Source: Citrobacter europaeus
Lineage (GTDB): Bacteria > Pseudomonadota > Gammaproteobacteria > Enterobacterales > Enterobacteriaceae
Length of the DNA: 64,000 nucleotides
Direction: 5' to 3'
Assembly (NCBI GenBank): GCA_020099315.1
Contig: CP083650.1
Span: 4,092,001 to 4,156,000, forward strand
The notes under the pieces were generated by a model. That model was not told the origin of the DNA. It ran no database searches and saw only the letters and a list, made by a program, of their open reading frames with translations. A program made the position numbers and the translations under genes. Every line of letters begins with the position of its first letter. Position 1 is the first letter of the stretch. Below, piece by piece: positions 18,493 through 27,737 of the stretch.

Positions 18493-19385
18493 CTTGCCGT
18501 ACCGTCACGATCCTCAGCAATATGCTCGAGCATGGTGGCGGTATAGCGATGATTTTTCAGTGAATAGAGAAATTCTTGCATATACATGGAGCTACCGGGC
18601 GCGTCGAAATACTTTAGCGTCGACGGATTCACCAGCCGCCAGGCGAAATGAGGGATCACCGTCAAAAACTGCCCGCGCTCCACCGCGCTAATCTTGGCCA
18701 TAAAGCTGTATGGACGGTAAATAATCGTCGGGTTAATCCCACAAGGTCGCATGTAGGCATCCAGCATCGCCTCAAAGTTGGCGCGATTCTGGAAGCGCAT
18801 TTGCAGCCAGGGCAACTCGCGCAGCAGATCCTGCGGCTGTTTTTCTTCGTAGCGCCGGGAAACGAGAAAACCCAGACGCAGCGGAGGGAGTTCATTGATC
18901 GCCAGATTTTCCAGCTCCTGGACGCGGGGGGAAACGTGCTGCGGCGAGATGATAAAATCGAGTTTGCGATCGAACAGGTTATCAATCACCCCATTCTCAC
19001 TGAACTCCACGGCCTGGGCCGTCACACCATGGTACTTATCACCAAGGCTTATCAACTGGTCAAAAATAATCGTTGGGTAGGTATTGTCGATGCCGATAAC
19101 GATTTCCCGCGAACGACGAGAGGCGTTATGGATTTCGTTATCAATGGCAGAGAGGCGCTGATAAACGGGAAACAGCTTCTGATACAGCTCCTGTCCCGCT
19201 TTATTCAGACTGATGTTGTTATCTTTGCGGGTAAACAGCGTATAGCCGATTTGATCTTCCAGTGCAGCAATGCTTTTACCGAATGGCGATGCGGTCATAT
19301 GTATTTTTTCTGCCGCTCTGGCGATGTTATTGGTTTGCGCCAGCAGAATGAAATTACGCATCTTTTTCGAGATAAAAATATCCAT
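18489..19385 (-). CDS. scpR: LysR-type transcriptional regulator next to the scp operon
   Basis: This LysR-family protein (YgfI in E. coli, also named ScpR) represses the scp operon according to E. coli work. The product is 298 residues. The N-terminal helix-turn-helix is at about residues 5-62, with NNIARAAEKIHMTASPFGKS as the reading region, followed by the effector-binding domain. It converges on scpC with overlapping stop regions (18489-18492), so it is not in the operon. It is AT-richer in its upstream 50 bp, where its own promoter must lie. Confidence 0.9.
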   Translation of the reverse strand: MDIFISKKMRNFILLAQTNNIARAAEKIHMTASPFGKSIAALEDQIGYTLFTRKDNNISLNKAGQELYQKLFPVYQRLSAIDNEIHNASRRSREIVIGIDNTYPTIIFDQLISLGDKYHGVTAQAVEFSENGVIDNLFDRKLDFIISPQHVSPRVQELENLAINELPPLRLGFLVSRRYEEKQPQDLLRELPWLQMRFQNRANFEAMLDAYMRPCGINPTIIYRPYSFMAKISAVERGQFLTVIPHFAWRLVNPSTLKYFDAPGSSMYMQEFLYSLKNHRYTATMLEHIAEDRDGTAS

Positions 19386-19474
19386 AGCGTCCCCTTAAAA
19401 ATCGCTATGGCCTATCCTCATTACGGCGAAAAAAAAGACCGGATGTGAGGTCTCATTTTTACAGTTGGTCACAT

Positions 19475-19500
19475 AAAAAACCCGGCTGGAAAGCCGGGTC
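19475..19500 (-). terminator. yggE terminator
   Basis: Perfect stem CCCGGCT (19481-19487) with AGCCGGG (19492-19498), loop GGAA, followed by six T residues on the minus strand, 8 bp beyond the yggE stop. Confidence 0.85.
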
Positions 19501-19508
19501 TGGAACGA

Positions 19509-20255
19509 TTACTGGGTTTTGGCTGGCGTTGCTGTTGGCTGCCCCGCCGTCGGCTCAATCTGGAAGACGACATCAACCTGATCGTCAAACTGAATAACCG
19601 GCTGTTCGTAGGTTTCCTGAGCGGATGTCGCAGGCGCAGCATCCGCTTTCATCATCCGTACCATCGGGCTCGGTTGATAATTGGATACGTGATAGCGCAC
19701 GCTGTAAACGGGACCCAGTTTACTGTTAAAACCCGCGGCCAGTTGTTCAGCCTGATGAATAGCATCATCAATTGCTGCTTTACGCGCCTTGTCTTTATAA
19801 GCATCCGGTTGGGCAACACCGAGCGATACCGAACGAATCTCATTCAGACCGGCCTTCAGTGCGCCATCAAGCAGCGCATTGAGTTTGTCCAACTGACGCA
19901 GCGTGACTTCAACGGTACGCACCGCACGATAGCCTTTGAGGATGCTTTTGCCGTTCTGGTAGTCGTAGTCCGGCTGGGTACGCAGGTTTGCAGCGCTAAT
20001 GTCTTTCTTCGCTATCTGGTTCTGTTCAAGGAAGGAGAGATATTGCGCCACGCGTTCATCGGCCTGCTTCTTCGCTGAAGCCGCATCCTTTGCAGCAACG
20101 TTCACTTCAATCGCCAGAGTGGCGATGTCTGGTGTCGCATCCACGCTTGCCGTTCCGGAAGTCACGATGTGCGGTCCATTTGGCAACTCATTTGCCTGTA
20201 CCGATAGTGCGCTGAATCCGACTAATGCCGCCAGGGCCATTATTTTGAACTTCAC
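19509..20255 (-). CDS. yggE: SIMPL-domain (DUF541) periplasmic protein YggE
   Basis: YggE is a periplasmic SIMPL-domain protein linked to oxidative stress; its exact function is unknown. A GTG start at 20255 is chosen because GGAGG stands 7 bp upstream and because it yields the E. coli N terminus (MKFKIMALAAL); the product is then 248 residues. A signal peptide of about 21 residues ends ...LSVQA before NELPNG. The SIMPL domain fills most of the mature chain, and the last 20 residues are Pro/Thr/Gln-rich. An in-frame ATG at 20276 lacks a ribosome site. Confidence 0.93.
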   Translation of the reverse strand: MKFKIMALAALVGFSALSVQANELPNGPHIVTSGTASVDATPDIATLAIEVNVAAKDAASAKKQADERVAQYLSFLEQNQIAKKDISAANLRTQPDYDYQNGKSILKGYRAVRTVEVTLRQLDKLNALLDGALKAGLNEIRSVSLGVAQPDAYKDKARKAAIDDAIHQAEQLAAGFNSKLGPVYSVRYHVSNYQPSPMVRMMKADAAPATSAQETYEQPVIQFDDQVDVVFQIEPTAGQPTATPAKTQ

Positions 20256-20348
20256 GGTCGTTCCTCCATGTTTCATTAATTACCCCGAAACTCAGGGCAC
20301 ATGCAGGCAAGCTTAGCCGATCTCGCTGCGTTGTCCATCAGACAACAC

Positions 20349-20984
20349 TTAGTTGAACAGCGCATGAACGTGCGCAACACCTTCTTTTGCCAGCTGAAAA
20401 GCGATAAACCACATCACTAATCCTACCAGCGTATTGATGATGCGCTGTGCTTTAGCAGTACGCAGGCGCGGAGCAAGCCAGGCCGCCAGCAATGCCAGGC
20501 CGAAGAACCACAGGAACGAAGCGCTGACGGTTCCCAGCGCAAACCAGCGCTTAGGCTCAACGTCCAGTTGCCCTCCCAGACTCCCCAGCACCACAAAAGT
20601 ATCCAGATAAACATGGGGATTGAGCCACGTCACCGCCAGCATAGTAGCAATGATTTTCCAGCGGCCCTGCTTCATCACCTCAGCGCTGGCCAGCTCCAGA
20701 TTACTACTCATCGCCGTTTTTAACGCACCGAAACCGTACCAGAGTAAAAAGGCGACGCCGCCCCAGGTGACCAGCGCCATCAGCCACGGCGACTGCATCA
20801 GCAAGGCGCTACCGCCGAAGATCCCCGCGCAAATCAACGCCAAATCGCTGATAGCGCAAAGTAAAGCGATCATGATGTGATACTGGCGACGGATCCCCTG
20901 ATTCATCACAAAAGCATTTTGTGGACCAAGCGGAAGTATCATGGCCGCACCAAGTGCAAGCCCTTGAAAATAATACGATAACAC
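20349..20984 (-). CDS. argO: L-arginine exporter ArgO
   Basis: ArgO (YggA, LysE family) is an inner-membrane exporter of arginine and canavanine. The GTG at 20984 gives 211 residues as in E. coli; an ATG at 20993 (MINVLSYYFQ) is the alternative and would add three residues. Five or six hydrophobic segments are visible, with the LysE-family PLGPQNAFV motif near residue 18 and LNPHVYLDTFVVLG near 117. Transcription is expected to depend on ArgP, whose gene is about 8 kb away in this window. Confidence 0.94.
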   Translation of the reverse strand: MLSYYFQGLALGAAMILPLGPQNAFVMNQGIRRQYHIMIALLCAISDLALICAGIFGGSALLMQSPWLMALVTWGGVAFLLWYGFGALKTAMSSNLELASAEVMKQGRWKIIATMLAVTWLNPHVYLDTFVVLGSLGGQLDVEPKRWFALGTVSASFLWFFGLALLAAWLAPRLRTAKAQRIINTLVGLVMWFIAFQLAKEGVAHVHALFN

Positions 20985-21095
20985 GTTAATCATCCCGAAC
21001 TGTTTCTCTTAGGAGCAGACTATAGCGCGGGAAAATCATTAGCGGAAATTGATAATTTTAATCAGGGATAAGAGGAATTAATACCAGGAGGGAAG

Positions 21096-21171
21096 ATGCC
21101 GGATGGCGGCTAGCACCTTGTCCGGCCTGGAGATTTTGTAGGCCCGGTATGCGATAGCGCCACCGGGCACG
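21096..21171. repeat. BIME (two REP units) between mscS and argO
   Basis: One REP unit (TGCCGGATGGCGGC to GTCCGGCCTGG) and an inverted second unit (TAGGCCCGGTATGCG to CGCCACCGGGCA). It lies in the space downstream of mscS. Confidence 0.8.
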
Positions 21172-21174
21172 CGA

Positions 21175-22035
21175 TTACTCTGCAGCGCTCTCTTTCACAC
21201 GCTTGAAGTTCACATCCATCTGCGGATACGGGAAGCTGATGCCGTTGGCGTCAAACTCGCGTTTAATACGCTCCAGAACGTCCCAATAGACGCTTTGCAG
21301 ATCGCTGCTGTTGCTCCAGACGCGTACGACGAAATTAATCGAGGAAGCGCCCAGCTCATTCAGGCGCACCGTCATTTCACGATCTTTAATGATTCGTTCG
21401 TCAGACTGGATGATATCAGTGAGGATTTTTTTCACCTGATCGATATCGGAGTCGTAAGCTACGCCGATGATAAATTCGTTACGACGGACCGGCTCGCGAG
21501 AGAAGTTAATGATGTTCCCGGCAATGATTTTACCGTTTGGGATCACCACAATCTTACCGTCAACGGTACGCATGGTCGTGGAGAAAATCTGCACGTTGAG
21601 CACGGTTCCCGCTACGCCGCCGAGGTCTACATACTCACCCGCGCGGAACGGACGGAACATCACCAACAGCACGCCAGCGGCGAGGTTGGATAACGAACCT
21701 TGCAGCGCCAGACCAACGGCTAAACCAGCGGCACCGAGAACGGCAATCACGGAGGCGGTTTGTACCCCAACGCGGCCCAGAGCGGCAATCAGCGTGAAAG
21801 CGATAATACCGTAGCGCACCAGTGCGGAGAGGAAGTCGGCAACGGTTGCATCAATTTTACGCGCCAGCATCAGGCGGTTAACAGTGTTAGATACGATGCG
21901 CGCCACGATCATACCGATAATGACAATGGCGATGGCCGCCACGATGTTGACGGCATAGCTCAACAGCAGCTCCTGATTGCGGACCAGCCAGGTGCCCGCA
22001 CCGTTTATACTGTCGACAACATTCAAATCTTCCAT
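21175..22035 (-). CDS. mscS: Small-conductance mechanosensitive channel MscS
   Basis: MscS is the heptameric inner-membrane channel that releases solutes on hypo-osmotic shock. The product is 286 residues, as in E. coli. Three transmembrane helices occupy about residues 25-125; TM3, with GAAGLAVGLALQGSLSNLAA, is the Gly/Ala-rich pore helix. The C-terminal beta and alpha/beta domains form the cytoplasmic cage. It lies downstream of fbaA on the same strand, beyond the fbaA terminator. Confidence 0.97.
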   Translation of the reverse strand: MEDLNVVDSINGAGTWLVRNQELLLSYAVNIVAAIAIVIIGMIVARIVSNTVNRLMLARKIDATVADFLSALVRYGIIAFTLIAALGRVGVQTASVIAVLGAAGLAVGLALQGSLSNLAAGVLLVMFRPFRAGEYVDLGGVAGTVLNVQIFSTTMRTVDGKIVVIPNGKIIAGNIINFSREPVRRNEFIIGVAYDSDIDQVKKILTDIIQSDERIIKDREMTVRLNELGASSINFVVRVWSNSSDLQSVYWDVLERIKREFDANGISFPYPQMDVNFKRVKESAAE

Positions 22036-22177
22036 TCACTATTCCTTTTTTGCTTACCCAAACGGGAGAAATAAAGCCGCCCTCACGGGACTGGCAACCT
22101 GACAAGGGTAAACAATAAACCTGGATTTTGCCAAACAGATCACAGAATTCTCTGTCAGCAGCACATTGACATTGCAA

Positions 22178-22203
22178 TAAAAAAGGCCCGCATTTGCGGG
22201 CCT
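22178..22203 (-). terminator. fbaA terminator
   Basis: Perfect 7-bp GC stem GGCCCGC/GCGGGCC (22185-22202) followed on the minus strand by a run of T, 24 bp past the fbaA stop. Confidence 0.88.
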
Positions 22204-22226
22204 CATGTCACGTAGAACGGCGTTAA

Positions 22227-23306
22227 TTACAGAACGTCAACCGCGTTCAGTTCTTTGAAAGCCTGTTCCAGACGAGTGATCATGGTTGCCTGACCAGCAC
22301 GCAGCCATACGCGCGGATCGTAGTATTTCTTGTTCGGCTGATCTTCGCCTTTCGGGTTGCCCAGCTGACCCTGCAGGTAAGCTTCGTTTGCTTTGTAGTA
22401 GTTCAGAACGCCTTCCCAGGTAGCCCATTGGGTATCGGTGTCGATGTTCATTTTCACTACGCCGTAGCTTACGGAGTCTTTGATTTCCTGAGCAGTAGAA
22501 CCGGAACCGCCGTGGAAGACGAAGTTCAGGCTGTTGTGCGGCAGGTTATGTTTCTTAGAAACATAGTCCTGAGAGTCGCGCAGGATGGTCGGGGTCAGAA
22601 CAACGTTACCCGGCTTGTAAACGCCGTGTACGTTACCGAAGGAAGCTGCGATGGTGAAACGCGGGCTGATTTTGCTCAGCTCGGTGTAGGCGTAATCAAC
22701 GTCTTCCGGCTGGGTGTACAGTGCAGAAGCGTCCATGTGGCTGTTGTCCACGCCGTCTTCTTCGCCACCGGTGCAACCCAGTTCGATTTCCAGGGTCATG
22801 CCCATTTTGGACATGCGCGCCAGGTATTTGGAGCAGATTTCGATGTTCTCTTCCAGAGACTCTTCAGACAGGTCGATCATGTGAGAAGAGAACAGTGGTT
22901 TGCCGGTTGCTGCGAAGTGTTTTTCACCCGCGTCCAGCAGACCGTCGATCCACGGCAGCAGTTTCTTCGCGCAGTGGTCAGTGTGCAGGATAACCGGAAC
23001 ACCGTAGTGTTCAGCCATCTGGTGAACGTGATGCGCGCCAGAGATAGCACCCAGGATTGCAGCGCCCTGAGGAACGTCGGACTTCACGCCTTTACCCGCG
23101 ATGAAAGAAGCACCACCGTTGGAGAACTGTACGATTACCGGCGCTTTAACTTTTGCAGCGGTTTCCAGTACGGCGTTGATGGAGTCGGTACCAACGCAGT
23201 TAACAGCTGGCAGAGCAAAGTTGTTTTCTTTAGCTACCTGGAAAACTTTCTGTACGTCATCACCAGTGATTACGCCTGGTTTTACGAAATCAAAAATTTT
23301 AGACAT
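22227..23306 (-). CDS. fbaA: Fructose-bisphosphate aldolase, class II
   Basis: FbaA is the zinc-dependent aldolase of glycolysis, cleaving fructose 1,6-bisphosphate. The product is 359 residues, the standard length. Zinc and catalytic residues are seen in VILHTDHCAKKL (about 105-116, Asp109 and His110), and in FHGGSGS (about 263-269) with the phosphate-binding loop. Codon choice is strongly biased toward preferred codons, as expected for a highly expressed gene. It follows pgk by 88 bp in the epd-pgk-fbaA operon. Confidence 0.98.
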   Translation of the reverse strand: MSKIFDFVKPGVITGDDVQKVFQVAKENNFALPAVNCVGTDSINAVLETAAKVKAPVIVQFSNGGASFIAGKGVKSDVPQGAAILGAISGAHHVHQMAEHYGVPVILHTDHCAKKLLPWIDGLLDAGEKHFAATGKPLFSSHMIDLSEESLEENIEICSKYLARMSKMGMTLEIELGCTGGEEDGVDNSHMDASALYTQPEDVDYAYTELSKISPRFTIAASFGNVHGVYKPGNVVLTPTILRDSQDYVSKKHNLPHNSLNFVFHGGSGSTAQEIKDSVSYGVVKMNIDTDTQWATWEGVLNYYKANEAYLQGQLGNPKGEDQPNKKYYDPRVWLRAGQATMITRLEQAFKELNAVDVL

Positions 23307-23394
23307 GTTGCGAGTCCTGTATCTTCGGCCTTGGAAAGGGCGCGCGCTCTAAAGCGCGCTAATAATTGGGCAGGTTACCCTGCCCATTAAATGC

Positions 23395-24558
23395 TTACTT
23401 TTTAGCGCGCTCTTCGAGCATCGCTACTGCTGGCAGTACTTTGCCTTCCACGAATTCGAGGAATGCGCCGCCGCCAGTGGAGATGTAGGAGATTTTGTCA
23501 GCAATACCGAACAGGTCGATAGCTGCCAGGGTGTCGCCGCCGCCTGCGATAGAGAACGCTTCGCTGTCTGCGATGGCGTTAGCCACGATTTCAGTACCCT
23601 TGCGGAAGTTCGGGAATTCGAACACGCCAACCGGGCCGTTCCACAGAATGGTTTTCGCATTCTTCAGGATGTCAGCCAGTTGCTGTGCAGAAGCGTCGCC
23701 GATGTCCAGGATCTGCTCGTCTTCTTTCACATCGCTAACGGATTTCAGAGTAGCCGGTGCAGTTTCAGAGAATTCAGTCGCTACGCGAACGTCGGTCGGG
23801 ACCGGGATGTCGCAAGTGGTCAGCAGGCGCTTAGCTTCGTCAACCAGGTCAGCTTCATACAGGGATTTACCCACGTTGTGGCCTTGAGCGGCAACGAAGG
23901 TGTTCGCGATACCACCGCCAACGATCAGCTGGTCAGCGATTTTTGACAGAGAATCCAGAACGGTCAGTTTGGTAGAAACTTTAGAACCACCAACGATAGC
24001 CACCATCGGACGAGCAGGTTCTTTCAGTGCTTTACCCAGCGCATCCAGCTCTTCAGCCAGCAGCGGACCAGCGCACGCTACGTCAGCAAATTTGCCGATA
24101 CCGTGGGTAGAAGCCTGCGCACGGTGAGCCGTACCGAAAGCATCCATGACGAATACATCGCACAGCGCAGCATATTTTTTGGACAGCGCTTCGTCGTCTT
24201 TCTTCTCGCCTTTGTTGAAGCGAACGTTTTCCAGAACAACCAGTTCACCGGCAGCGACTTCAACGCCGTCCAGGTAATCTTTTACCAGGCGAACTGGAGC
24301 AGACAGTTTGTCTTTCAGATAGTTAACAACCGGCAGCAGAGAGAATTCTTCGTTGTACTCGCCTTCGGTAGGACGACCCAGGTGGGAAGTTACCATCACT
24401 TTAGCACCCTGTTTCAGGGCCAGTTCGATGGTTGGCAGGGAAGCACGGATACGCGCATCGCTGGTTACTTTCCCTTCTTTAACTGGTACGTTCAGGTCCG
24501 CACGGATAAAAACGCGTTTACCAGCCAGATCCAGATCGGTCATCTTAATTACAGACAT
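23395..24558 (-). CDS. pgk: Phosphoglycerate kinase
   Basis: Pgk makes ATP from 1,3-bisphosphoglycerate in glycolysis. The product is 387 residues. The N-terminal signature KRVFIRADLNVPVKEG (about 14-29) and substrate His/Arg contacts (TSHLGRP at about 59-65) are present, and the nucleotide domain carries GGSKVSTKL and the C-terminal GGGDTLAA. It is the middle gene of epd-pgk-fbaA, 39 bp after epd, and shows high codon bias. Confidence 0.98.
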   Translation of the reverse strand: MSVIKMTDLDLAGKRVFIRADLNVPVKEGKVTSDARIRASLPTIELALKQGAKVMVTSHLGRPTEGEYNEEFSLLPVVNYLKDKLSAPVRLVKDYLDGVEVAAGELVVLENVRFNKGEKKDDEALSKKYAALCDVFVMDAFGTAHRAQASTHGIGKFADVACAGPLLAEELDALGKALKEPARPMVAIVGGSKVSTKLTVLDSLSKIADQLIVGGGIANTFVAAQGHNVGKSLYEADLVDEAKRLLTTCDIPVPTDVRVATEFSETAPATLKSVSDVKEDEQILDIGDASAQQLADILKNAKTILWNGPVGVFEFPNFRKGTEIVANAIADSEAFSIAGGGDTLAAIDLFGIADKISYISTGGGAFLEFVEGKVLPAVAMLEERAKK

Positions 24559-24597
24559 GGTGAATCCTCTCGTTGATTCATAAAGTTTTGTCGACGC

Positions 24598-25626
24598 TCA
24601 AGCGTCGAGCCTGAAACCAATAGCAGCCATCGCTAACGTTGTGTCGAGCATACGGTTAGCAAAGCCCCATTCATTATCACACCAGACCAGCGTTTTGATC
24701 AGGTGAGCGCCACTCACGCGCGTTTGCGTACCATCAACGATGGCGCTGTGCGGGTCGTGGTTAAAATCTACAGAGACCAACGGTAATTCCGTATAGTCAA
24801 CTATACCATGAAATGCACCTTGTGCTGCTTTTTGCAGCAACTGGTTGACTTCACTGGCTTTTACTGGTTTTTTCACCGTCACGCTTAAGTCGATCGCCGT
24901 CACATTTATGGTCGGTACACGCACCGCTATCGCTTCAAAACGATCGTTAAACTGCGGGAAAATTCGCGTGATGCCCGCCGCCAGTTTGGTATCCACCGGA
25001 ATAATCGACTGACTGGCCGCTCGCGTGCGACGCAGGTCGGGATGATAAGCATCAATAACCTGCTGATCGTGCATCGCGGAGTGGATCGTGGTGACGGTAC
25101 CAGACTCAATGCCGTAAGCATCATCCAGCAATTTAATGACGGGAATTATACAATTCGTGGTGCAGGAGGCGTTGGATACAATTCGGTGCTCAGCGCGCAG
25201 CTGATCCTGATTAACGCCATACACAACGGTTGCGTCGATGTCGTGACTGCCAGGATGTGAAAAGAGCACTTTTTTTGCACCAGCGGCAATATGCGCCTCG
25301 CCGTGTTCGCGGTTGCCGAAGACCCCCGTACAATCCAGCACGATGTCGACACCCAGTTCGCGCCATGGAAGTGCATCGAGTGTTCGCTCATGCAGAATGC
25401 GAATCGCGTCATCGCCAACAATGAGCTGGTCACGTTCCTGACGAACATCCCAGGCAAAACGTCCATGGCTGGTGTCATATTTCAACAAATGCGCCATGCC
25501 TGCAGCATCGGCCAGTTCGTTGATTGCCACCACGGTGATTTCCGCCCGACGCCCGGATTCATACAAAGCACGAACCACGTTGCGTCCGATGCGACCGAAA
25601 CCATTAATCGCTACGCGTACGGTCAT
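24598..25626 (-). CDS. epd: D-erythrose-4-phosphate dehydrogenase
   Basis: Epd oxidises erythrose 4-phosphate to 4-phosphoerythronate, the first step of the DXP-dependent route to pyridoxal phosphate. The product is 342 residues, three longer at the C terminus than E. coli Epd (339). It has the NAD motif INGFGRIGRNVVRALYE (about 8-24) and the catalytic cysteine in SNASCTTNCI (about 152-161). It is a GapA paralogue but lacks the codon bias of GapA. It opens the epd-pgk-fbaA operon and is divergent from the ECF operon at 26001. Confidence 0.96.
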   Translation of the reverse strand: MTVRVAINGFGRIGRNVVRALYESGRRAEITVVAINELADAAGMAHLLKYDTSHGRFAWDVRQERDQLIVGDDAIRILHERTLDALPWRELGVDIVLDCTGVFGNREHGEAHIAAGAKKVLFSHPGSHDIDATVVYGVNQDQLRAEHRIVSNASCTTNCIIPVIKLLDDAYGIESGTVTTIHSAMHDQQVIDAYHPDLRRTRAASQSIIPVDTKLAAGITRIFPQFNDRFEAIAVRVPTINVTAIDLSVTVKKPVKASEVNQLLQKAAQGAFHGIVDYTELPLVSVDFNHDPHSAIVDGTQTRVSGAHLIKTLVWCDNEWGFANRMLDTTLAMAAIGFRLDA

Positions 25627-26000
25627 AGGTCTCCTGCAAGGATTTCTCAGAAACGATGTGGCTGACAGAGTAATGCAGCAAATCGCTCAGGGAAACCTTA
25701 CCTGTCGCAAACTGCGACTAATTGGTTAATTGTCGAACATTTAATCGACTGAAACGCTTCAGCTAGAATAAGCGAAACGCGGAATAAAAGGAATGATTGT
25801 CCAGCAACAGAACACAGTTATCTGACTTACGTCACATTTTAACGCCCTTCAGCGCTAAATTTATTCCATATTCCAGAATTACGAATAACCGTAGCAAGAT
25901 TATTTCGTTGCCATGTCACAAATCCTGATTTATATCAGGAAGCTCCCTAGCCCGCGTCTATATTATCAGCGCTACGTCCGAGTCTCGGAGTCCCTCAACT
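25627..26000. promoter_or_regulatory. Divergent regulatory region between epd and the PPC-ECF operon
   Basis: This 374-bp gene-free region must hold the epd promoter on one side and the promoter of the plus-strand operon on the other. It is AT-rich. A perfect inverted repeat, TCCTGAT-TTAT-ATCAGGA, occupies 25923-25940. A -10-like TATATT follows at 25959-25964, but no good -35 lies 17 bp upstream; that position is taken by the palindrome, which suggests a regulated promoter. No riboswitch fold was recognised. Confidence 0.5.
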
Positions 26001-26426
26001 ATGGCTATATTCTATCCCCCATCATCTGAAGCTCGCTTTCATGCGCTGCGGTTATTACCCGGTCAGGAAGTCTTTTCAGCGCTACACGCTTTTGTACAAC
26101 AACATCAGCTACAGGCTGGTTGGATAGCGGGTTGCACCGGCAGTCTGAGCAACATAGCCCTGCGCTTCGCTGGACGCGAAGAAACCACGTTACTCACCGA
26201 TTCGTGGGAAATTATCTCTCTGAACGGCACGCTGGAACTTACCGGTGAGCATCTCCATCTGGCGGTTGCCGACCCGCGCGGCGCGATGCTGGGCGGCCAC
26301 ATGATGCCGGGCTGTACCGTGCGCACCACGCTGGAACTGGTGATTGGCGAGCTGACGTCTCTGGCATTCAGCCGTCAGCCCTGCGCCGTTTCCGGTTATG
26401 ACGAACTGGTTATTTCATCCCGCTAA
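26001..26426 (+). CDS. PPC-domain (DUF296) DNA-binding-like protein
   Basis: This 141-residue protein is a single PPC domain (DUF296, named for plant and prokaryote conserved). In plants the domain accompanies AT-hook DNA-binding proteins; bacterial stand-alone versions have no established function. Typical features are AGWIAGCTGSLSNIALRF (about 39-56), HLHLAVADPRG (about 84-94) and GGHMMPGCTV with conserved His (about 98-107). It leads an operon with an ECF transporter, 24 bp before the S component, so it may regulate or serve that system. A GGAG ribosome site lies 10 bp before the ATG. Confidence 0.8.
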   Translation: MAIFYPPSSEARFHALRLLPGQEVFSALHAFVQQHQLQAGWIAGCTGSLSNIALRFAGREETTLLTDSWEIISLNGTLELTGEHLHLAVADPRGAMLGGHMMPGCTVRTTLELVIGELTSLAFSRQPCAVSGYDELVISSR

Positions 26427-26450
26427 CGTTTTACTTGAAAGAGGTTTTCT

Positions 26451-27029
26451 ATGGCGCGTCGCCAATTTTCCAGCCAGTCTCTGGTACTGATTGTCATTGC
26501 TATCGCCATCAATATGGTCGGTGGGCAGCTTATCAGCATGCTGAAACTACCTATTTTTCTCGACTCGATTGGTACCTTGATTAGCGCAGTGCTGCTAGGT
26601 CCGGTGGTGGGGATGCTCACCGGATTACTCACTAACCTGTTATGGGGGTTACTGACCGATCCGATCGCCGCCGCCTTTGCGCCCGTCGCCATGGTGATTG
26701 GACTGGTCGCCGGTTGGCTGGCGCGGGCGGGATGGTTTCGCACCTTACCCAAAGTCGTTGTCAGCGGTGTGATTATTACGCTTGCTGTTACCCTCGTTGC
26801 CGTGCCTATTCGCACGACCCTGTTTGGCGGCGTTACCGGCAGCGGTGCCGATCTTTTTGTCGCGTGGATGCACTCGGTCGGTCAGAACCTGGTGGAGTCC
26901 GTCGCCATCACCGTCATCGGTGCGAATCTGGTCGATAAAATCCTCACGGCAATCATCGTCTGGGTGCTACTCCGCCAGCTCCCGCTGCGCACAACGCGGC
27001 ATTTCCCTACGATGTCTGCCGTGCGCTAA
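26451..27029 (+). CDS. ECF transporter substrate-binding (S) component, substrate unknown
   Basis: A 192-residue membrane protein with five or six hydrophobic helices, consistent with an energy-coupling-factor S component. The N-terminal part has a conserved segment NMVGGQLISMLKLPIFLDS (about 24-42), then GTLISAVLLGPVVGML and LLWGLLTDP. S components capture a vitamin or trace compound and dock onto the T-ATPase module. Genes for T and both ATPases follow at once, so this is a dedicated group-I type system. The substrate cannot be read from sequence; proximity to epd (vitamin B6 synthesis) is only suggestive. Confidence 0.8.
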   Translation: MARRQFSSQSLVLIVIAIAINMVGGQLISMLKLPIFLDSIGTLISAVLLGPVVGMLTGLLTNLLWGLLTDPIAAAFAPVAMVIGLVAGWLARAGWFRTLPKVVVSGVIITLAVTLVAVPIRTTLFGGVTGSGADLFVAWMHSVGQNLVESVAITVIGANLVDKILTAIIVWVLLRQLPLRTTRHFPTMSAVR

Positions 27030-27737
27030 ATGCACCCGTTTACGTCGTTAACTCTGTGGGCACTCGCCGCCTGCTCCACGCTCCTGCTGCCAACCGGAGC
27101 GCCGCTTAGTCTGTACAGCGCCGCGACGTTTGCCAGTTTGTTGTGTATGAAGGCTACGCGGTCGCGGGCGAAATACGTACTCTGGCTGATGATCCCCTTA
27201 GGACTGGGGCTATGGCTGGTGCACGGCGGATGGCTTACCGAATGGCTCAGCGGACAACCACGCACGCCAGAACGTTGGGCCGATGCCATTACGCTCTGGC
27301 TGCGGATCCTGGCTATTGTGTCAACATCGCAGATATGGATGCAGTACGTACCGGTTTCGCGTTTTATACGCGCCCTGTTTGCTTCTCGGCTGCCGCCAGG
27401 TGTGGCCTACCTGTTTGCCGGGCCGTTGCTGGTCGTTGAACAGTTCAAACGCCAGTTGGCGATTATTCATGAGGCCCAGCGCGCACGCGGCGTACCGCTG
27501 GATGAGTCCTGGTACCAACGTTTACGCGCCATGCCAGCATTGATTGTTCCGCTTACCCATAACGCGCTCAATGATTTAGCCGTCCGCGGCGCGGCGCTCG
27601 ATATGCGAGGATTTCGCCTGCATCACTCACGCACCACGCTGTGGGCGCCGCCAGACAGCCCCCTGCAGCGTCTGGCTCGCTACGCCATGATAGTTCTGAT
27701 GATGGTTGAGACAGGAGTCTGGATTTGGTTACGTTAG
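27030..27737 (+). CDS. ECF transporter transmembrane coupling (T) component
   Basis: A 235-residue CbiQ-family membrane protein. Hydrophobic helices cover about residues 5-70, 95-150 and 212-233, and the cytoplasmic coupling region carries the two Ala-Arg-Gly type motifs of EcfT: HEAQRARGVPLD (about 149-160) and GAALDMRGF (about 190-198). These dock onto the two ATPases. The ATG follows the stop codon of the S component directly, and the end overlaps the first ATPase gene by 13 bp, so the three are translationally coupled. Confidence 0.85.
   Translation: MHPFTSLTLWALAACSTLLLPTGAPLSLYSAATFASLLCMKATRSRAKYVLWLMIPLGLGLWLVHGGWLTEWLSGQPRTPERWADAITLWLRILAIVSTSQIWMQYVPVSRFIRALFASRLPPGVAYLFAGPLLVVEQFKRQLAIIHEAQRARGVPLDESWYQRLRAMPALIVPLTHNALNDLAVRGAALDMRGFRLHHSRTTLWAPPDSPLQRLARYAMIVLMMVETGVWIWLR

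Noticed and set aside
26427..26450. A riboswitch ahead of the ECF S-component gene
   Set aside because: Only 24 bp separate it from the PPC gene, and the longer region before the PPC gene shows no known riboswitch core such as the TPP, cobalamin or FMN conserved boxes.
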